Notes: generated from the sequence alone by a model not told the origin. 64,000 nt of DNA from Leptodontidium sp. MPI-SDFR-AT-0119 (GCA_020726505.1 JAHLEZ010000008.1:558001-622000), one strand, 5' to 3'. Shown: positions 34,586 through 45,708, counted from the first letter of the stretch. Numbers and translations are program-made.

Positions 34586-36340
34586 ATGAAGCACCCACTC
34601 GACAACGCCAATTCTAGTGATTCTGAAGCTAGCCCTCCTGCAAAGAAGGCAAGATTAGACTCTCTTGAAGCTATTCTCAACGAATTTGGACTAATCGAAA
34701 ACGTCTCTTTTGATCCCTTTGAATGCGAGCCTCCACAACCTGCCAAAGCGATACTTCCTCCTGATTTCCCTCCCACTGTAACACTATACGATTACTTTAC
34801 TTTATTCTTTACGCCTACTCTCTTACGGATTATTACTTCTAATACAAATTAGTATACGAACTTACAACGTCTGCGAGTCAAACAAGAAAGAGTAAGGGAA
34901 TGGCGGAATGTGGTGTTGGAGGAGATTTATGTCTTCATTGGAGCATTACTTTATATGGGAGTCCATGAGGAACCTCGCATTGATATGTACTGGAATCAAG
35001 ACAAGAAGAGGGGTCCAATACATACAATTTCTGCTCATATCGCACTCAATCGTTATGAAGATATCAAGAGGTATTGTCATATCTCTAATCTTGAGGATGA
35101 TGAACGCCTTAATCGTCACTTGCCTACGAATGCGATTTGGTGGTATAAATTAGAGCCTCTAGCCTCGGAAATTCAAGCTTCTTGTCAAAAGTATTATTCG
35201 CCATCATCCGAAGTTAGTATTGATGAGCTTATGGTACGCTGTTTTGGCCGGTAAGTATTCTTTCTTCTGTACTTACCCCGCTATTAATAATTTATATTAG
35301 ATCTTCTCATACTTATAAAATGCCGAGCAAACCGATCAAGCAAGGGTACAAGATATTCGCAATGGCAGATCATGGCTACATATATAATTGGATTTGGAGC
35401 TCTCGTGCAAAGGGGTTACAGGCTCTCTTTAAACATCTATAACTTACGTCTACCGGTTCTCTCGTACGATCCCTTGTACTCTCTCTACCACGCCAACGAC
35501 TTGCTGTCTACCTTGATAACTATTTTACCTCGGTACCTCTTTTTAAAGAGCTCCGAAAGTGTGGTTATAGTGCTATTAGTACGACTAGACCGCATCGCCA
35601 ACTTCCGAAGAATCTCAAAGTTCTCAAAGCTTAATTTGCGAACGTTTTACTATGGAACAGCTTGGTTGCTAAAGTAGTGGAGGATACCCTTTGTTTAGCC
35701 TGGCAGGACAATAATATTGTTCTAGCTCTTAGTAATATACATACGGTTCACTAAGCCGACGACTTCACAGCCAAACTACGAAAGCGCCCTGCAGAAACAT
35801 CAACAAATGGCCGTATCGTCAGACAAGTATTTGGAGATGAACATACTAAAGAGCTGCGGATTCCGCGCTTTATTGATGATTATAATCGTCATATGGGAGG
35901 AGTTGACCTGGCAAACCAATACAGGGAGGCGTATAAGACTCACTGGACTACATAACGGAATTGGTGGCCTATCTTTTATTGGTTGATTGATATATCTTGT
36001 ATTAACGCATATAGGTTATATCTTTTACATACTAATCTCAAGCGCCTATTAAGCCACTTACAGTTTAGAACTGAGTTGTATTGTACGCTCCTAGCGTATT
36101 CTACGAAGGTACAGTTGACTCAATTGTATACTGAGTTAGGGGGGAAAGCGGCTTTTTAATTCCGATTTACCGCATCTACACTTTTGGGGGAAACTACCTA
36201 AACGTAGTAGTTGTACATAGTGCTCATATCAATGGAAGCGTCAAAAAGTGCTAGGAAATTCAACACAGAAACCTCTAAAGAAGACGTACGGAGGATGCAT
36301 TTTCTGTACTGCACTTTTATGTCAAGAGGGGGAATGTTAG
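34586..36340 (+). pseudogene. piggyBac transposase (DDE_Tnp_1_7), inactivated
   Basis: Reads in one frame across an intron (35251-35300, GTAAGT...TTAG). Landmarks: VTLYDYFTLFF, EIYVFIGALLYMGVHEEP, first Asp in SIDELM, second in VYLDNYFTSVPLF, third in MGGVDLANQYR, so the DDD triad is visible. A Cys-rich C-terminal finger (SSCT.CSYQW then CIFCTALLCQEGEC) follows. In-frame stops are at 34850, 35440, 35632, 35752 and 35953 and 36218. Most are TAA/TAG where CAA/CAG is plausible, as expected from C-to-T RIP. One frameshift lies in the G run near 36140. The protein cannot be made, but the core is otherwise colinear. Confidence 0.87.
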
Positions 36341-36389
36341 AGTCAATTTCATCAGCATAATGTACCTTACTAGGGAATTTGTATGTATA

Positions 36390-36478
36390 AGTACATAAAA
36401 TAATGCACTACCCCTCCATGTATGCCGCGCTCGCCTCCCCCTGCTAGCGTGGGAAATGTCTCAGCGGACGAAGGGATA
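36390..36478 (-). repeat. Right terminal inverted repeat of the piggyBac element
   Basis: Reverse complement of the left repeat with scattered mismatches; ends GCGGACGAAGGGATA. Confidence 0.82.
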
Positions 36479-36576
36479 CTACGTTTAAGCTAGAAGAGCT
36501 GCTCCACCAAGCGCAAGTAATGTATCGCCCTTCGCTATCCTTCTGCTCTCTGAAGAGCTAAGGCAAGATCAAGCAC

Positions 36577-37690
36577 TTAGTATTTTCCATTTGCTGCGAT
36601 CCTACAATCTTCTACAGTACTCCAATCCAGTAGGGAACAATCACTCAAATTTTCTTCTTTGACATCTTGGAGTCTCCATTTTCGATTAGATAACACCTCA
36701 TGGAGAATGGATACATGCTGCAAGCAGTCAAAATCGACTAGCATTACTCTTCCATTCTCAGTGTCCCACAGCACATTAGGCGGACTGACATCACAGTTTT
36801 CCACTTCACGACTCCGAAGTGCTGCGGCCGCACGAGCAGTCTCCAGGTCTAAATTCAGTCCCAAAGTCGACAGCAAGTCTCCTTGTGTCCATTCGCCCGC
36901 CCATAACATCAAGAGCATGTGCACTCTTCTGATACCGAAGGTGAGGCAGTATGGATGGGAGAGGGAGATCTTCCCAGGTATACGTGAATGAGCTCTCCTT
37001 GAGCTAGGCAACTGCTGGTCCACGCACCCTTCATGCTTTAACTTTGGAACGAATGCGTCCTCTAGTATTCAAGTGGGTTGATCTCCTCCCCGCTGTCGCC
37101 AACAGCTGTATCCTAGCTAATTGTGTCTTCGATAGGAGATTGCGGTGGGGATGTTCGCGGTCGCTTTGGAGTGGCATTGGAGGGGTTCGTCTTCTTGTGT
37201 GATTGTTTTGTTTTTCGATTTTTAGTCTGTGGAAACTTGACTTGAGTTGGCTTTATAGAATAGCAGGACGAGAGTGACATATCACTTTGACATAAAGCAT
37301 TGCTGATTGAGGAGGGAAGCAAGTCCTTGCCAGATGAAGTAGTCGTGTCCCAAAGCATCCAGACACTGCCTACCGGCCTTGAAAGCAATAGGCAATTGGT
37401 TGGTCGTTCTTGTGCGGAACCTTTGTTGGTTATGGCAGATGGTAATTGATTGGTTTGAGCCATTGCCAACTAATCCGACGTCAATCTCCTGGTCGTGGAT
37501 GTGACAGGTTGGCAGTCCTGGCGATTTCGATTATATTTTCATCGTTTGGTTCCAAGTAAAATGCTGTTGGAGTCAGAAAGGAACAGAAACTGGAGGATAC
37601 ACTTAGTTCATACCTGCTGGGAAATCGAGACATCCTATTCATTGAGGCTATTGATGTTGTTAAGACCTGTGTCAACTACGAGACGTTGAC
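36577..37690 (-). pseudogene. Fungal protein-kinase-like gene relic
   Basis: The minus-strand frame ending at 36577 contains NCDVSPPNVLWDTENG followed by VMLVDF. This is the catalytic-loop and DF(D/E) pattern of fungal kinase-like phosphotransferases (family: H-D-V-x-P-x-N-V-L-W, then V-M-L-x-D-F), with the usual His changed to Cys. Upstream frames (37113-37469 and 37481-37675) read like spacer and N-terminal parts (YLEPNDENIIEIARTANLSHP) but in broken frames. It lies directly against the right end of the piggyBac element. Probably a decayed gene copy; assignment is moderate. Confidence 0.45.
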
Positions 37691-38369
37691 GTTCTCCCTA
37701 AAGCTGACCTAGCTCCATGAAATACTTGAGGCATCCTTGCCTGTGAACTTTGTCTCTACAACGGAGCTTAAAAGGTCTCTCTCGAAAAACCGCCAAAGGA
37801 GCCGCAGGTTCAAACAGGAACTCAAGGACGAGGGTGTTGAGGAAGATGTGGATCTTGGAGATATACCCAAACCAAAGAATCACGTGGGTCTTGGCATTAA
37901 GACTGGGCAGCCTCGTTGCATAGAGAAGCCAGGACCCCTGGGAAATTACGGGGGATAGGCGTCACGTGCGGGAATCCTGCGACGAGGGTCCCCGTTCACA
38001 TGGCTGTAGAAAAGTCATGTCCTCATAAAGTCTTTACCCTTGTAATTTTAGAGATGGAATACAACGAGGCTCGTGCTCGAGATCCCCTCTTGAGCAGAAA
38101 CTAAAGTGAACAGATCAAAAATATCAGATGCTATCAATTTAAGAACAGAATCATAATTTTCAAGCCTCAGATAAGATCGTTTCAGATGGGGTATCTCGAA
38201 ATCGGAGCTTAGATAACCCGTGCTTATAATGCCAAGTCTGCGCCAAGGAGACTAGAGATCATCTTGTGGAAATAAGAAGGGCCCGTCTCCCTGATCGCAA
38301 GATATGTGATATTGTCCGACACATTCTTTAATCTTCGTTTTTGTATTTGTTGGCTCGATAGCTCTTGCG
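37691..38369. other. Intergenic before the Kre9-like gene
   Basis: An open frame at 37737-37958 is charged and featureless. No gene is supported. It carries the promoter of the gene starting at 38370. Confidence 0.4.
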
Positions 38370-39282
38370 ATGCGCACTCAACAGGTTATCGTTCTAGTTG
38401 GTTTTCTCCTATCGTGTACTTCCGCTGCATCATGGGAGCTATTTAAGCGCGCTGCAGTAGTTATCACGAAACCTAATTCTGGGGACACGATCGTAGCAAA
38501 AGCCGACTTCAACATCGAATGGCAGCATTCGACAGACAACAATGTGACAATTTCGCTAAGGCAAGGAACAGCAGAGAATATGACGCTTGTACACGTCATT
38601 ACTGGTATGTCTGGTCTTCCTCTATTTTGACACGATCAATGGTAAACCCATTGGCAATGTAGATCAAACAGCTAATGGCCTGTTCCCGTAGCAAGCACAT
38701 TCAACAATGGAAGTTATGCTTGGCGATCTAACGATGACATGTACCTCTACGGCGATTACTCGAAACGACCAGATAGTAACTGCAATTATGCGTTAGAATT
38801 CCGAACGGGAGGTGAAGTCATCAACTCGGACTTCTTCACGATCATCAATGAGAAGGATGGCGGGATTTCTGCAAACATGACTTGCGCCGGCGGGAAGATA
38901 GGAGACTATGGTACGCAATATTCCCACACCGTGTTTCTACAGAGCACTAACAATTATGTCAATAGTTACTGATTCCTCTGGATCAAGTCAACCAGGGTCC
39001 AGTACATCCGGGAATGGAACGGTTACGACAACTAATGCGAATGGAAGTGTGTCAGTGGGGGCTTTTGGTGGCGCAGTGGCTGGAGTAGCAGTTGGCATAC
39101 TTGCAATTGTTGGCTTTTTCTTCTTCCTTGCTAAGAAGAAAGGATGGATCATGACGAGAGCCGAATGTGAGCAGTTGATTGACGGGAGGTTAAGGAGTGA
39201 GGAGTTGAAGCACTTTCTAAATATACCTATGGGGAAGGAAATTGCGCAGGCTGATGGGGGTCAAATATATCAGATGGCATGA
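38370..39282 (+). CDS. Kre9/Knh1-like N-terminal domain membrane protein (256 aa)
   Basis: Exons 38370-38604, 38692-38910 and 38966-39282 (771 nt). A signal peptide (MRTQQVIVLVGFLLSCTSAA) leads into an Ig-like domain: VVITKPNSGDTIVAKADF then IEWQ, and FNNGSYAW, matching the Ser-Thr-rich Kre9/Knh1 family that fungi use at the cell wall. A Ser/Thr/Gly stretch (SSGSSQPGSSTSGNGT) precedes one transmembrane helix (GGAVAGVAVGILAIVGFFFF) with AKKKGW on the cytosolic side, and a hydrophilic tail of about 55 residues. It is a type I membrane protein, not GPI-anchored by this reading. Exact role unknown; a cell-wall or surface function is inferred from the domain. Confidence 0.82.
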
Positions 39283-39809
39283 CTGTTGGAGTTAGAAAAT
39301 AAGTTGGATATGCAAAAGCCACCAATTTCAGAAAATGCAAATATAAGTGATAAATGTCTATCCTAGCTGGCACTGTTTACACCCGTAGCCTAACTCCATT
39401 CGTCCCTCAATTTAATTAGTGAGATATCTTGTGCCTCGAAGGACTCTGTATCTCTGCTTGGAAGGCTTTCAGAAACGGTTTTCTCCGCTTGACCGTTGTC
39501 TTCCCCCATATGGCGCGAAGCACTGGAAGCCTAAGACGATCAAGTAGGTGCTCTTCAAGCCTGGGTCTTGCAGGCTGCTTGTGAAGATTTCAGACAACTT
39601 GTGAAGAGATGTGGTTGCTAAAAGAGCTCTCTGTGAGCCGAGGCCGACCAATGAGGGAGTACAAGATAGGTCGCAAGATCAAACGCACTATTCCACTTAC
39701 GAGAGCTTATTAAGATAGCTATTAAGATTAATAACTAGAGCTTCAAGTGTGCCCTCGAAAAGAAAAGGCAGTATTACTCCGGGGGGCATATATAATAAAA
39801 CCATAAGCC
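39283..39809. other. Intergenic before a solo LTR
   Basis: No gene seen. Sequence turns A/T-rich toward 39800. Confidence 0.4.
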
Positions 39810-39988
39810 TGTTACGACAGGTATACTTCGGCTAGGGTTCAGCTAAGTCAGGGGTCCGGAACAGGTCCGACTCCGACTCCCCTCCGACTCTCTCTATATA
39901 TATGGCTCCCTCCTGTAAAGTAGCTCTGTAGTTTTGTATTCTAAGTGTTAAGTCAACCTTCTGCGGCCAAGGCTCTTGTGTCGTTACA
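39810..39988 (+). mobile_element. Solo LTR, same family, opposite orientation
   Basis: 179 bp, opposite in orientation to the copies at 32941-34097. It begins TGTTACGACAGG and ends GTGTCGTTACA, with the TATA-like CTATATATATGG inside. It carries a perfect 5-bp target duplication AAGCC (39805-39809 and 39989-39993). About 17 bp longer than the other copies in the CCGACTCC-rich part. Confidence 0.85.
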
Positions 39989-40817
39989 AAGCCAAAGAAA
40001 CTATTTTACCCTCGCGAGATAAGGTTAAATACTACTTTAAAAAAACAAAGCAAAAAGAAGCCACGTAAGAAAAGCTATGCTTTAAGTATAGCCTTTTAGA
40101 ACATATAACTAGCTCAGATTAATAAAAAAAAACCAAGGGCTAGTAGGAGGCACTCGTAACGTTATCAAACAAAGTACTTGTAATAAACCTATTAAATAAT
40201 TTAATACTACTTATTATAATACGACAATTAATAATATAAAGGCTACAAAAACAAAAGAATTAAATAAGGTGCAAAGTACTAAATACTAAGCCCTTCGGGC
40301 ACTAAGCCTTTAATACGAGGTAAAAAAAACTGTAAAAAAATATATATATAAAAAAAGTCTACACCAAGATCGCCAACAACCTAAAGTTAATGGCCCTTTT
40401 TGGCACCCCCTGGATTATGAGATGGTGCAAACGGGGATGAATGAAGATGCAGCAGAGTCATCCCAAGCCCAGCTATTCATAGCGTCTGAACAGAAAAGCC
40501 ATGACACCGCCTGACTTGATACGTCGTCGGAGGCTCAACGCACCGACAAGCCGCGTCAGCTAGGTGCACTCAAGAAAATACACAAGTTCTCACCAAAGCT
40601 TCGATACACCACATTGCCATGAAGTTGGGTCGGGTCATCTTGCACGAAAGCAACCTCTGGAGAGTCTCCGATTGGCCGAGGCTCATGCCACATAATCAGC
40701 CCATGACCCCGCCCCTTGGATATCTATCTTGGTCTCTATCCACAACCACAACCACAATTTTGCTCCTTGACCTTTTAAGTCCTGTATATCTGCCTACCTA
40801 CGAAGCATTATCCAAAA
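39989..40817. other. A/T-rich, probably RIP-affected sequence, then a promoter
   Basis: Positions about 39990-40390 are A-rich with AAAAAAAC and TATATATATA words and no open frame, like a decayed repeat. From 40395 composition returns to normal; 40560-40817 should be the promoter and leader of the ATP-grasp gene. Confidence 0.45.
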
Positions 40818-42083
40818 ATGAAGATTCTCCTGACCGATGCATCTGGCCTTACCTCCCGCCAACTCTCCACCATCCTCTCCCGCAAACACCATGAAGTCCA
40901 CGTCCTCTCCCCACCCGGTGCCCTCCTCCTTACAAAACTAACCTCGCACACCACAAAAACTCACCCCGTACCCCCATTCTCCGCTTCCCCTTCTGCCTGG
41001 TTAGGCGCCACACTCTCCGTTCTCCGCAACGAGAAGTTCGACATCCTTCTCTGCTCCCAGGAACAAGTAACCATCATCTCCGCCGCCGCCACCCAGATCC
41101 GAGAAACGGGCGTGAAATTCGCTGTCCCAGATTTCTCAAGTCTAAGGAGGGTGATGGATAAGGTATCAGCTTGTAATGCGCTTGCTGATGCGGGACTCCA
41201 GCAGCCAGAATCTGTGGTGCTGGGTCCGGGAATGGAGGCGCTTGAGCAGTGTGAGGCGATGCTTCCTGCTTATGTTAAGACTCCTATTGGCACAGCGAGT
41301 GCAGGTGTTCGCCGAGCTGGGACTGATGGTGAATTGGCTTCCATTGTCGCCGATTATGTTGCTCAAGGTTATTTCGAGGACGGAGGCGAGCTGCTTGTTC
41401 AAAAAGAGATTCAGGGAAGTCTACTTATGGTTTGTGGTGTTTTTGACCATGGCAGATTGAGGGCCTGGCATGCTTGTGTTAGGGTGAGAGAGGGAATTTC
41501 AGGAGGGGCAAGTAAAAAGGTTTCGCTACCATTGCCGATTGTAGGGGAGAATTTGCAGGTTCTTGGATTGCTATTGAATTGGCATGGAGCACTAAGTTTA
41601 GATGCTATTTTGGAGGGTGGCAGGCTATGGTATGTGGATGTTAATCCGCGGATTGTGGAGCCAATTAATGGGTTGCTTGCTGGTGTTGATTTGGTGGAGG
41701 AGTTGTTGGATGTTAGTTTGGGGAAGGAGGTGGACAGCAGAGCGCCGAAGCATGGTATTGAAGGCGTCGAGACACATCAGCTGCTTTTGGCGATGATGGA
41801 GGCGGCGGATGAGGGAAGGGGGATGTTGTTAGTTGAAATTTTCAAGGCACTAATGGGGTTTGATCAGTACGGGGGAAGTGTTGAGGAACTTACTCCGTTG
41901 GAAGGGGATATCTTATGGAGTTTATCATTGTTGGTGTGTTTGTTTTTAGGTTTAATCATAGGGGGTTCGTGGACAGTTAGGAAGTTGAGTAGAGATACTG
42001 TTGCAAATTATGCAGTGGGTAGGAAGGGCTGGGAACAGATTTTAAAGGGGGTTGATGAGAGGAAGGAAACTGGGAGACCGTGA
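40818..42083 (+). CDS. ATP-grasp-fold ligase-like protein with C-terminal membrane helix (421 aa)
   Basis: Single exon. The N-terminus reads as a pre-ATP-grasp Rossmann-like domain (MKILLTDASGLTSRQL, ILLCSQEQ). The ATP-grasp part shows the nucleotide lysine region AYVKTPIGTASAGVRR, a second lysine/glutamate strand ELLVQKEIQGSLL, and the metal-binding end VDVNPRIVEPINGLLAG. A C-terminal hydrophobic helix (LWSLSLLVCLFLGLIIGG) followed by basic residues suggests a tail anchor. ATP-grasp enzymes join a carboxylate to an amine, thiol or phosphate using ATP; partner unknown. Third-base use shifts from C-rich in the first third to G/T-rich later. Lack of introns in an intron-rich window is compatible with transfer from bacteria but not proof. 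Confidence 0.75.
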   Translation: MKILLTDASGLTSRQLSTILSRKHHEVHVLSPPGALLLTKLTSHTTKTHPVPPFSASPSAWLGATLSVLRNEKFDILLCSQEQVTIISAAATQIRETGVKFAVPDFSSLRRVMDKVSACNALADAGLQQPESVVLGPGMEALEQCEAMLPAYVKTPIGTASAGVRRAGTDGELASIVADYVAQGYFEDGGELLVQKEIQGSLLMVCGVFDHGRLRAWHACVRVREGISGGASKKVSLPLPIVGENLQVLGLLLNWHGALSLDAILEGGRLWYVDVNPRIVEPINGLLAGVDLVEELLDVSLGKEVDSRAPKHGIEGVETHQLLLAMMEAADEGRGMLLVEIFKALMGFDQYGGSVEELTPLEGDILWSLSLLVCLFLGLIIGGSWTVRKLSRDTVANYAVGRKGWEQILKGVDERKETGRP

Positions 42084-42369
42084 TTTGAAGACGGATTTGA
42101 AGTCGCTGATTCTTTTCTTAAAATGTCATTTAATATGTCGCCATCTTCGTGAGTGCTTGCTTCAAAAATTAATACCTTTCTATCCGTGAGAAGAGATGTA
42201 ATTATTGATTACTGTAATAAGCTGTTACATAATATCAGGAACAAACTCTATTGTTCTTGATAGAAGTGATAGGAAAGTGCTGTATTAGCAAATTCTAACT
42301 GTTAAACTTCTATGTTTGGTCCGCTCACAAATCAAAATCGACTAGCATGCCTCTGTTCTAATCGACGGG

Positions 42370-44827
42370 CTAGAAGACAGCTCCGGTATGAATGTCTTGC
42401 AAGATCTCATCAAACATTGCACTCTCCCACTGCATGTTGTCCCAATCATAGTCTGATGTTACAAATCCCGAATCATCGACGCTCCGCCCTGCCAACATAT
42501 TTATGGCCTCTCCTCTCCCTTCGTAAACGCTGTCATGGGCATCGGTCAGCGGGCTCCTCCCCTCAGCTGCCGCCATGGCGACCATCTCGCGCCATTTCTC
42601 GACCCTAGCCTTCTTCATCTTCAAATGTTCTGCAGCGAAGTCCCATGTATCATTCTCCCAATCCACCCCCTGCGCCGCAGCCATCTCCTTCTTTGCGGCC
42701 TCAAAACGAGCTGCCATGGTGTCTAAGATGCCGAAGATATCAACATGAAGATTGGGTTGCGCTATGACCTTGGCCCTGAGCGTGTTGAGTATCTGGGCGG
42801 ACACGACTTGGGTGGATAGTGAAGCTAGAGGTCTCGGCAAGCTCAGATCTGGACATGAAGGCACGCCGCTGAGAGCAGGCGTTGGTTGCCAGGGAACCGT
42901 GAATTCTCTCTGCGACAAGGCCGTGCCGGCACTGGAAAGCTTGACCGCGCTGGGACCGGCTACTCTTACCCATCGAGAGAGCATCATGGCGCCATGGACC
43001 AATTGGACGTAGGCGGGCTGAGGCATGTAGAAGTAGGAGCAGACCGGGATGGCAAGCCAATTCTCGAGCCAGGCCTTGAGTGCGGCAGTAAAATGTGAGA
43101 AGACATCGGATATCGACACGCCTGAAAGCGAGAGCGAGGCGAAGGATCGAGGTTCGGCATCTGGTAGGTGTGAACCTGCCAGTAGAGGCTCAAAGATCCG
43201 GAGGTAAGCACTATTGTGATAGCAAGATAGAAAGTCTGGGCGTTCAGACTGGGTTAGCGAAGCACCGGCGGCGACATTTTCAAACATTTGGGGAATCATA
43301 CAATCGGATTTAAGATTCGGTGGTAGTGCGTTCCGGAGGCTGCCTAGCTCAACTCGGAATGCCTCTAGACGCGCCATCATTGAAGGTTCAGGCGAACCCA
43401 GCTGTTCGCCCACCGGTGAATCACTACTGTGGAAGTGAAAGATTTTCTCGGTGAGTTGCTGGATGTGGACCAACTGTATGGCAAGTTGGTCTGTCTTGTA
43501 TTCTCTAGCATCGTCAAGATCTTTGAGGCATTGGTCCATATATTTGGTATATCTTGTGAATGCTAACTGTTTCACGACAAGGCCAGCGCTGCTGTCGAGT
43601 TAGTTTTGTCCTTTATGACGCTCCATTCAGGCGTTGCGAGACTCACTTTGAGCTCATATACCAGGCGCCAAGTAGCGCCCTCTTCTCTTCGTTCGTTCTG
43701 GACACAGGCTCCTCGGCACGTACCAAAGGCAGCTGACCCCTCCTCTGTTGAGACTTGGGGCATGTACCCAATTCCATATCTTCTACCAAGCTGACTGCTA
43801 GGCGGATCAGATTGTTGAACTGCGCATGAGCCATGCAATGGTAGTGGTAGGATCCTAGGAAAACCAGAATGCCTTGGAGGAGATCCAACGAGCGCTCAGA
43901 TTTCATGAGTATGGCATTAGAGACATATTCCATAACGGCGCGGCTTTGTCCCCTCACCAATCGAAGATGGCGGACGGAAGCTACCATTCTGATTACCTTC
44001 ATGAGAAATGGTCGAGCTGCCTCCAGTTGTCTTGGCGTTGTGCCAGGTGGAATGATGACAAAAGGCAATGGACTAGATAGCTGATTCCTGTAGATGGACA
44101 ATAAAGTCTCGTCAGACTCCACGGGGACAAGATCTTCCATGTCTACTGTTGCCATGCAGGTGCATGTTAGACCCGTGGGTGCGCTAGAGGGGAAGTCATG
44201 CGCTGGGGTGTTCAAAGCAATTTCGTCCTGGCTTAGAGTGACTTGAGCTTGGGGCTCGGTGCTAACCGATGATGCCGAATGGTTGTTTGCCAGGTCCAGA
44301 CTACCATTGGACGAAATACCACGCACAGTTGAGCTTCCCCCTCCCGGCGTCTTCGATGAGTAAATCAAATTATTGAGTCTCTCCTCCGGCAGAGCCATTC
44401 TTGTGTCAAAACTGGCACTGTTCAGGCAGAGTCAACAATAGTTGGTCCAACGTGGATGAGTTTAAAGCAGTTTAGCGATTGAATATCGTTTGACCCCTGA
44501 CGAATATAATCGGGTAGTAATAAGGGCAGTGGTACGGGCAGTGAACTCCCTAGGGACAGAGCTCATGCCCACCCCACGTTATCGCAAGGTGTTGATGCGC
44601 AAAGAGTATAACGGGGCATGAACATGAACATGGACTTACGAGGGCTTGGCCTGTCTCTTCTTCCTTGGACCAGAAATTTGACCGACGCAGTCTTTCTCCA
44701 AACTTCGACATCGATCACATTGTTGTGGCCCCGAAGACTGGGTGCGAATGCAGCGTGTCTTTGCTGCAGCACACGGAGCGCATGCCGCGCCCCATCTGGC
44801 GCTGCGGCCCGTCTTTGGTCTGTCCAT
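42370..44827 (-). CDS. Zn2Cys6 transcription factor (720 aa)
   Basis: Spliced as complement of 44827-44640, 44399-43647 and 43591-42370 (2163 nt). The binuclear zinc cluster is near residues 16-47: C-x2-C-x6-C-x10-C-x2-C-x6-C (CAPCAAAKTRC ... CDRCRSLEKDC), followed by basic GPRKKRQAK. Then a Ser-rich linker and a long helical middle region of the fungal transcription-factor type (RALLGAWYMSS, FLSCYHNSAYLRIFEP). Acidic, aromatic C-terminus (DYDWDNMQWESAMFDEIL) could be an activation segment. It is divergent from a SnoaL-like gene, so it may regulate that gene; whether it also controls the catabolic island is unknown. An upstream in-frame extension to 45142 exists but looks non-coding. Confidence 0.88.
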
Positions 44828-45222
44828 CTTAACTAATCTCTGCAAACGTTCGTCTTGGCCTCTACCGCGAAATGGTGGCGGCTTCTGGGAGCATACCGTG
44901 GAAAGTAAAGGCCACGTTGGTTTCGGGAACCCTCGAAGTTGGCGGCAAGTTTGGCGGAGTTTTTCTCCGGAGTACCGTACCATATGTAGGTATGTTGGTG
45001 ACAGTCCCCGCAGTCCGCAATAATATAGTATAACTGGGGCATGGCACAGATAAAACCCGAGAATTCCGCGGGAAGATTTGCACACGCCGTGCTTACATGA
45101 AATCCCCATACTTAACCTATATAATCCCTCACTTGTTAGCAATTAAATAGATAGACTGAGCATAACTACAATCAACAATATACATTTCTATTCTTCTATC
45201 AAATCAAACATCAGCCGCTAAA
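44828..45222. promoter_or_regulatory. Divergent promoter with a CGG-N4-CCG candidate site
   Basis: The 395-bp gap lies between the start codons of the Zn2Cys6 factor and the SnoaL-like gene. CGGAGTACCG (44968-44977) is a CGG inverted repeat with a 4-base spacer, the kind of half-site pair zinc-cluster dimers bind. A TATATAA box is at 45118-45124, 99 bases before the SnoaL-like ATG. Both are sequence matches only. Confidence 0.4.
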
Positions 45223-45708
45223 ATGTCGCAGTCGTTCCCGCAAGCCCTCCCCTCTCTCAGCCAGCGTGAGGCTATCGCCGACGCCGTGTACCGAGCCGCC
45301 ATTGCCAGTGATCATCATGACTCCGCACTCTTCGACTCAGCATGGGCCGGAGAAGACGTTTCTATGGAAATTCATGATGACAACAAAAGAGTCCTCCAGG
45401 GCCTCTCTCTGATTCGCACAAATGTTCTCGATAGAGTCGGTCCTATGGATACCACGCACAATATCAGCATGGTCCGTGTGAATTACCAGGATGGAGCCGA
45501 TACTGCTTGTCTCACTGCTACTTCGACAGCACAGCATGCGTCGTCCGGCACGGGCAGGGATCCAAACGGAACGAAGTACACTGTGGGCGGGGAGTATTCC
45601 GTTGACCTGATCAAGGACGAAGTGGGTGTGTGGAAGATTAAGAAGTTGGTGTTGAGAGTTATCTGGACCTCAGGCGACGATTCATTGATGCGGCCCCCCC
45701 AGAAGTAG
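45223..45708 (+). CDS. SnoaL-like small protein (161 aa)
   Basis: Single exon with a TATA box upstream. The sequence fits the SnoaL-like/NTF2-like cone fold: REAIADAVYRAAIASDHHD at the start, an Asp-containing strand, and VGGEYSVDLIKDEVGVWKI then RVIWTSGD near the end. Members act as cyclases, isomerases, dehydratases or simply bind small hydrophobic ligands; the role here is not known. The divergent Zn2Cys6 gene suggests a regulator-target pair. Confidence 0.78.
   Translation: MSQSFPQALPSLSQREAIADAVYRAAIASDHHDSALFDSAWAGEDVSMEIHDDNKRVLQGLSLIRTNVLDRVGPMDTTHNISMVRVNYQDGADTACLTATSTAQHASSGTGRDPNGTKYTVGGEYSVDLIKDEVGVWKIKKLVLRVIWTSGDDSLMRPPQK

Larger units (their letters stand above)
34389..36478 (+). 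mobile_element. piggyBac-type DNA transposon, degenerate
   Basis: Ends are imperfect terminal inverted repeats of about 88 bp: 34389-34479 (TATCCCTTCGTCCGCTGAGA...) matches the reverse complement of 36390-36478. The TIRs share long identical blocks, including TGCATTATTTTATGTAC at their inner ends. The interior holds one transposase relic. piggyBac elements target TTAA; TTTAA is at 36484-36488 on the right and TTAT at 34381-34384 on the left, so the duplication is no longer perfect or my outer ends are a few bases short. Confidence 0.85.

Noticed and set aside
44828..45142. N-terminal extension of the Zn2Cys6 protein to 45142
   Set aside because: The extra residues have no domain and overlap the probable divergent promoter; the ATG at 44827 puts the zinc cluster at the usual distance from the start.
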